Positions 57,659 to 64,000 of a stretch of 64,000 bases of DNA are shown here, one piece after another (position 1 is the stretch's first letter; each line of letters starts with the position of its first letter). The DNA lies in NCBI GenBank assembly GCA_963978895.1, contig OZ022242.1, positions 24,469,663-24,533,662 on the forward strand, in the 5' to 3' direction. The stretch is from Erpobdella octoculata. Lineage: Eukaryota > Annelida > Clitellata > Hirudinida > Erpobdellidae. The notes beneath the pieces were generated by a model. The model had not been told where the DNA came from and ran no database searches. It saw nothing but the letters and a program-made list of their open reading frames with translations. The position numbers and the translations under genes are program-made.

Positions 57659-57701
57659 GGCTAACGCGTTTTGACAGCCATTAACTGTCATCTTCAGAGC
57701 C
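57659..57701 (-). ncRNA. hammerhead-like motif of PLE-D (core mutated)
   Basis: Minus strand: stem I GGCT/AGCC, CTGAAGA, extra T, stem II GACAG/CTGTC, then AAA where GAA is needed, palindrome ACGCGT and T. Loss of the G suggests no activity. Confidence 0.62.
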
Positions 57702-58028
57702 AATATAATTTAACCGGACAACGTACACAAGTTTATAAACAGAGTAAAAGTAAACCCCAAATAAAACCGAAGAAGAAAAGGGGGCAGTAACACTAAATAA
57801 TATAAACTAAAACGAAATTGGATTTAAAATAAATTAAATTAAATAATGGTTCAAATAATGAATAAATTATAAACAGAAAAAATCAAATTAAACTAATACA
57901 GACAAACTACAATACATTCAAAACTTTCGCCACCGCTCACGTCCGACTGTGGTATTATTAAGAACAGTTGAACAGATAAAATCAAATTAAACTAATACAG
58001 ATAAACTACATTACATTCGAAACTTTTG

Positions 58029-58661
58029 CTACCGCTTACGTCTGACAGTGATATTATCACTGTTAAGCACTGTTGTTAATCGAGTCAGAATGAGATCATC
58101 ATCCTTCATATCATCACTCAAAGCATCTTGACCAGTCGCACAACTAAAATTGTCAAGGACGCTATACCCTTCATGATCAAGGGGGTCACAAACATCATTG
58201 ACACTCAGCAAATCAACTTGACAATCAACACATTCAACAAATGCATCATCTCCTTCATCATCAACTTCTTTCGAAGCAACACCCGACGAAGCTAATACAA
58301 TGCAACTATTCTCACTGTAATCTGTGTCAACAATATCATGACAGGAGTCATCATCCACATCCTCAACACTCCGTAATACAACTTCACTTTCAACACGCCC
58401 AACCAATTTATTACCAACATCAACGTCATTAGAGGTGTTACATGACAAAGCCATTTCATCATGACTAATGTCACAGCCATTTGTCTCAACAACATCATCA
58501 TTGAACAAGCATGAAATACTACAATCCCTCCGTGCACCACCAACAGCAATTGACGACCCAAAGAGATTCAAAATATTATTAAAGGATTGGAATTGTTTAT
58601 TGATAGATGGTTTATAAATAGTAATAGCCAATGCCTCTTTTACATAAAGTCTGAATGACAT
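58029..58661 (-). pseudogene. PLE-D GIY-YIG end, acidic region and conserved tail
   Basis: MSFRLYVKEALAITIYKPSI and NKQFQSFNNILNLFG end the nuclease. About 150 residues follow that are strongly Asp/Val/Ser-rich (DDDSCHDIVDTDYSE), ending LNSDNITVRRKR-stop. Upstream RT and nuclease core are missing from this copy. Confidence 0.82.
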
Positions 58662-58716
58662 AGTTTCCCTAAGAAGTATAGACGTGTTTTTAACAAGAAA
58701 TTTATGTATATATATA

Positions 58717-59250
58717 TAATTTTCGTGTCCGTTTCCACATGGTCAGGTGGAAAATTACATTGGTCATACTAGAACTACTCTGTCTCGTAGATTGACTATG
58801 CATTGTCAAAGTGGTGCCATATACCAACATATGTCAACACAACATTCAATCAAACCATCACATAAATTTCTAATTGATAACACCAGTATACTAATGAAAG
58901 AAAATCAACCCATTAAGTTAAAATTAAAAAAAGCTTTAGCTATTAATAAATGTAAGCCTTTAATTAATAAACAATGGTATTCTTTTGATTTAACTCTTAA
59001 ACTTTTTGGTTCTCTAAATAGTAATAAAACTAATAATAATAATAATAATAAATGTTTTAACTCATTTACAACTTCTGTTAAAAATATGCATGTTAATAGT
59101 GCCAATGTTTCTTCAGGTATTTCTTCGTTGAATGAATGTTTTGTACCAGACGTTTGTGTTTCAAAGGTTATAGATAATGTATGTGATTCTTCTTCCAGTC
59201 ACGTCCTTGAAGTTGACTGTAATTCCGTTGTTAAAGGCTTTACTAACTGA
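58717..59250 (+). pseudogene. PLE-E GIY-YIG nuclease and variable region
   Basis: [20 protein letters not shown] (Cys-Pro-x-Pro-His and YIGHT), LSRRLTMHCQSGAIYQHM, IKLKLKKALAINKCKPLIN and FDLTLKLFGS, then an Asn run and a Ser/Val-rich region ending GFTN-stop. The usual NITVRR tail is not seen. RT part absent; opposite strand to PLE-D. Confidence 0.82.
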
Positions 59251-59425
59251 TCTTAATTATTTAGTTATTACTGTTATTATTATAATTATTTTAATTTAAA
59301 TATTTTTTATGTTGTTACATTTGTATATAATGAATTTAAATTTTATTTAAATTGTATTTTAATTCCTTTCAATTAGTTGTATCTTTTACCATTTAGTCAC
59401 TGCATTTTATTTTAAAAAGTTAAAC

Positions 59426-59469
59426 GGCTCTGATGATGGCAAAAAATTGCCGAAATAGATCTATTAGCC
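59426..59469 (+). ncRNA. hammerhead-like ribozyme motif of PLE-E
   Basis: Stem I GGCT/AGCC, core CTGATGA (canonical), extra T, stem II GGCAA/TTGCC, GAA, palindrome ATAGATCTAT as stem III, then T. All conserved core bases are present. It is the best candidate for activity with 62184-62226. Confidence 0.72.
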
Positions 59470-61066
<1,597 letters not shown>

Positions 61067-61754
61067 AAATAAAAAAAACTCTTTATATTCAGAAACTCTG
61101 CCCTTCAATTAATAAACAATTTGAAAAGTTTTCTACAACTCTTAGATTATTTAGATGCACTGAGGACATTGCTTCACGACCGATTTTTGAAAAGAGTAAC
61201 CATGTTTTGACTGCCTCTGACAATGTTGACACTTCGATTAACAGAAATAGCATGGGTCCTGTTGATCTTTCAAATGGTCATCTTCTCGATACCTTTTCTA
61301 ACGCGACTCTTGATGTTTCCAATGTTAATCACTTCATAATTCTCTTGAGACTGATTCACCTGATGAGTTTCAGCTTAATCATACGTGTGATATGTATAAA
61401 ACAAACAGTCCTGACGTTTTGGACGCATGCTCTTTTTCGCAATATTTCGATACAACGTAAGATCCGTCATCTAAAGATACTTTAGAAAATATCCTCACAG
61501 AAAGTCAATGTTCTTTCACGACCGTTGTTGATGACTTGGATCAACCTGTTAGTCCTGATGATACCGCGCGCACCTGTGTCGAAGAAGAATGTCCCATTGA
61601 TGACAATTGTTCGTATTCATCCAGTCCCTTCCTCCATTTACTTTCAAACGAGAACATCACTGTTCGACGAAAGCGGAGATATTCTTGATTTTATTTATTT
61701 AAATATCTTATGTAATTTCGACTTAATTTAATCATTTATTATCATAATACTTGC

Positions 61755-61958
<204 letters not shown>

Positions 61959-62183
61959 TGTTACTATTATTTTATCCTTTAATTAAACGTTTTTAATTAT
62001 ACTTATTTTATCCTCTTAACTCCAGTTTATTTTATGTATGTTAATTTAATTACAGTTTCTAAATTTGGTTATTTTTATTAATATCCTTCTATTAAGATAA
62101 TTCCATGAGAATATTAGTTTATTTGTATGTTTAGTTATTACATGTTTTCTTATCTTTTGTCTCCTTTTATGCGATTGTATTTA

Positions 62184-62226
62184 CAGACTCTGAAGATGGC
62201 GAAAGCCGAAACGGCCCGTAAGTCTG
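62184..62226 (+). ncRNA. hammerhead-like ribozyme motif of PLE-F
   Basis: Stem I CAGACT/AGTCTG (6 bp), core CTGAAGA, extra T, stem II GGC-GAAA-GCC with a GNRA loop, GAA, near-palindrome ACGGCCCGT as stem III, then A at the cleavage position. All core bases are kept. Confidence 0.75.
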
Positions 62227-62663
<437 letters not shown>

Positions 62664-62710
62664 GGAACCAACTTGCAAGTTTCAGCCATTGCGGCCATCA
62701 GAGTTTTTTT
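62664..62710 (-). ncRNA. degenerate hammerhead-like motif of PLE-G
   Basis: Minus strand: AACT, CTGATG (A9 missing), GCC..GGC stem, T, GAA, palindrome ACTTGCAAGT, T, GGTT pairing with AACT. Core is damaged. Confidence 0.5.
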
Positions 62711-63023
62711 GATTATCTCAATGTAGCTAAAAGTTAATACATACAGTAAATAATAATAATAATTAAAATCGGGACGATGAACGTCAAAATAAGCAGAACA
62801 TAAATAAAAAATAATCAAATCAGAATAAAAATACTTTGAAAAATATATTAATTTAAATCGAGAGATAATAATTTAAATTTAAATTCATAAAATTCATTAA
62901 GAGTTTCATGAAATGTGAAACAGACAAAGAAGCTTTTTTATCATATCAAATTATTTTCCCTCAAGATCACACACACCATCACAAACTTAACCAGGCTGGT
63001 AATTAGAGGTCCAGAAATCAATG

Positions 63024-63480
63024 TCATCTCCTTCGTCTAATTGTATTATTAATGTTATCAGTTAAGTGAGCAAAGCTCAACGGACCAGATATCTCCCCTG
63101 AAACACATGCACCCTCAACTGACACTCCCGAAAACCCGTCATCTACCTGAGAAATCTCCCCACCACCCTTTATCCTGTGCATTCGGACGGAATCATGGCA
63201 ACCGGATAAACAACCATCATCATACACAAACTCTGTTCGATCAACGAGACTTCCACCAGGCAATCCCGACAAGCAACATGTATCTACAGTTTTTAATCCC
63301 TGCTACAAGTCATCTGTAGATGAGGCGCCTTTTTTATCACCATCACTGTTACATATTTCAGAGGCTTGGGAAGAAGAAAAACATACATTTTCACAAATTT
63401 TGGCTTGCTTATCAAACTGATACTGAAGTGCAAACTTGTAGAAGGATGAATATCTTTGCATTTTAAACCTAGCAGCATGC
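63024..63480 (-). pseudogene. PLE-G variable region and tail
   Basis: In two frames: FALQYQFDKQAKICEN (end of the nuclease region), Ser/Asp/Gly-rich sequence, then HLTDNINNTIRRRR-stop. Same tail type as PLE-A, B, D and F. The nuclease core and RT lie outside or are lost; 62711-63023 is its 3' UTR. Confidence 0.7.
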
Positions 63481-64000
63481 TATCTGTATGTGATTATATA
63501 TTTTATATATTACCTCTATATATTTCCAAATAAACTTGGTGAATTAAAAAACAGTTTGGTTGGTGAGTGTGGTTGATAAACCTGGTGAATAAAAAAAACA
63601 CGCCCTTAATTTTGTAAAGTTTTCAATTTATAGGTTTCATAATTTTCTAATTTTCATTTATCTCTTTATTAATTACTTTTAAACTTGATCAATTTTTTAT
63701 GAATATTTTGAAACATCCCGCTAAAGTTATAACCAGGACTTTCTTCGTTTAGTTTGTATAAAATTTTAACTATTTTTGAATTAATTTTTTATGTTTATAA
63801 TCTGTTTAATAATTCATTATTAACAACTTTGGTTTAAAAAGATGTAATTAATTATTAATTTTATTTTTCATGCTGCTGGTAGTTTATAATTTATAATTTT
63901 TAAATTGATTTGAAAGTCATTCTAAACATAAGCTAGTACTTTCTTTTTTTCTCCGCGTTTTTTCACACTTTAATGCTAATTTTGCTTTGTTTTGATTGGT
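63481..64000. other. no feature recognised
   Basis: Strongly AT-rich. No coding similarity or structured repeat seen apart from a short duplicated GTTGGTGA/CTTGGTGAAT-like phrase near 63535-63585. Confidence 0.4.

Overview
The window is animal (metazoan, probably invertebrate) nuclear DNA: AT-rich, full of (TA)n microsatellites, and made almost wholly of transposable elements. I recognise no intact host gene, no rRNA gene, no functional tRNA gene and no CRISPR array. The species cannot be named from the sequence. The mix (APE-type LINEs, GIY-YIG Penelope-like elements, Gypsy elements with SCAN-like Gag, Helitrons, hAT fragments, tRNA-derived SINEs) fits many invertebrates.

Layout. 0-2.9 kb: a dead CR1-like LINE (minus). 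2.9-4 kb: tRNA-SINE copies and Penelope-like element (PLE) ends around (TA)n. 4.3-5.6 kb: a LINE-type ORF1 joined to an LTR-like end. 5.57-7.55 kb: a young non-autonomous LTR element (LTRs 188/189 identical) encoding a SAP-domain acidic protein. 7.7-11 kb: a nearly full-length PLE (minus). 11-16.8 kb: a SINE with target-site duplication (TSD), Helitrons with an 18-bp minisatellite, hAT fragments. 17-26.4 kb: PLE fragments, one apparently split by hAT debris, a ~600-bp satellite array and a LINE. 27.3-42.2 kb: a LINE (ORF1 and ORF2) split by an 11.25-kb Gypsy element (G1, TSD TTGAG). The left LTR of G1 holds a Helitron and a hAT element; its right LTR holds a second LTR retrotransposon (TSD ACAAT). 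42.3-48.4 kb: a Helitron end split by a second copy of the Gypsy family (G2), whose left LTR holds a decayed autonomous Helitron. 48.6-54.8 kb: an RTE-like LINE with a solo LTR inside (TSD CAAAT) and an I-clade-like LINE with RNase H. 55.4-57.2 kb: a Helitron with Gypsy gag debris. 57.2-63.5 kb: a chain of PLE fragments on both strands separated by (TA)n.

Most notable. (1) The LTR element at 34478-38330 carries, where pol should be, about 690 bp of non-muscle myosin II heavy-chain rod coding sequence: a captured host gene fragment. (2) The PLEs carry hammerhead-like ribozyme motifs with loopless or near-loopless palindromic stem III; four copies have complete stems I-III. Downstream of each lies a conserved coding segment, in most cases running straight into (TA)n, and at least five PLE copies share a basic C-terminal tail after a highly variable acidic region. 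(3) The SAP-domain LTR element is recent. (4) The Gypsy family has lost its RT/IN, has DNG instead of DTG/DSG in the protease, and shares a segment with a LINE-type ORF1.

The genes do not form a cellular pathway. They are successive layers of parasitic DNA, and several nesting events can be read from exact TSDs.
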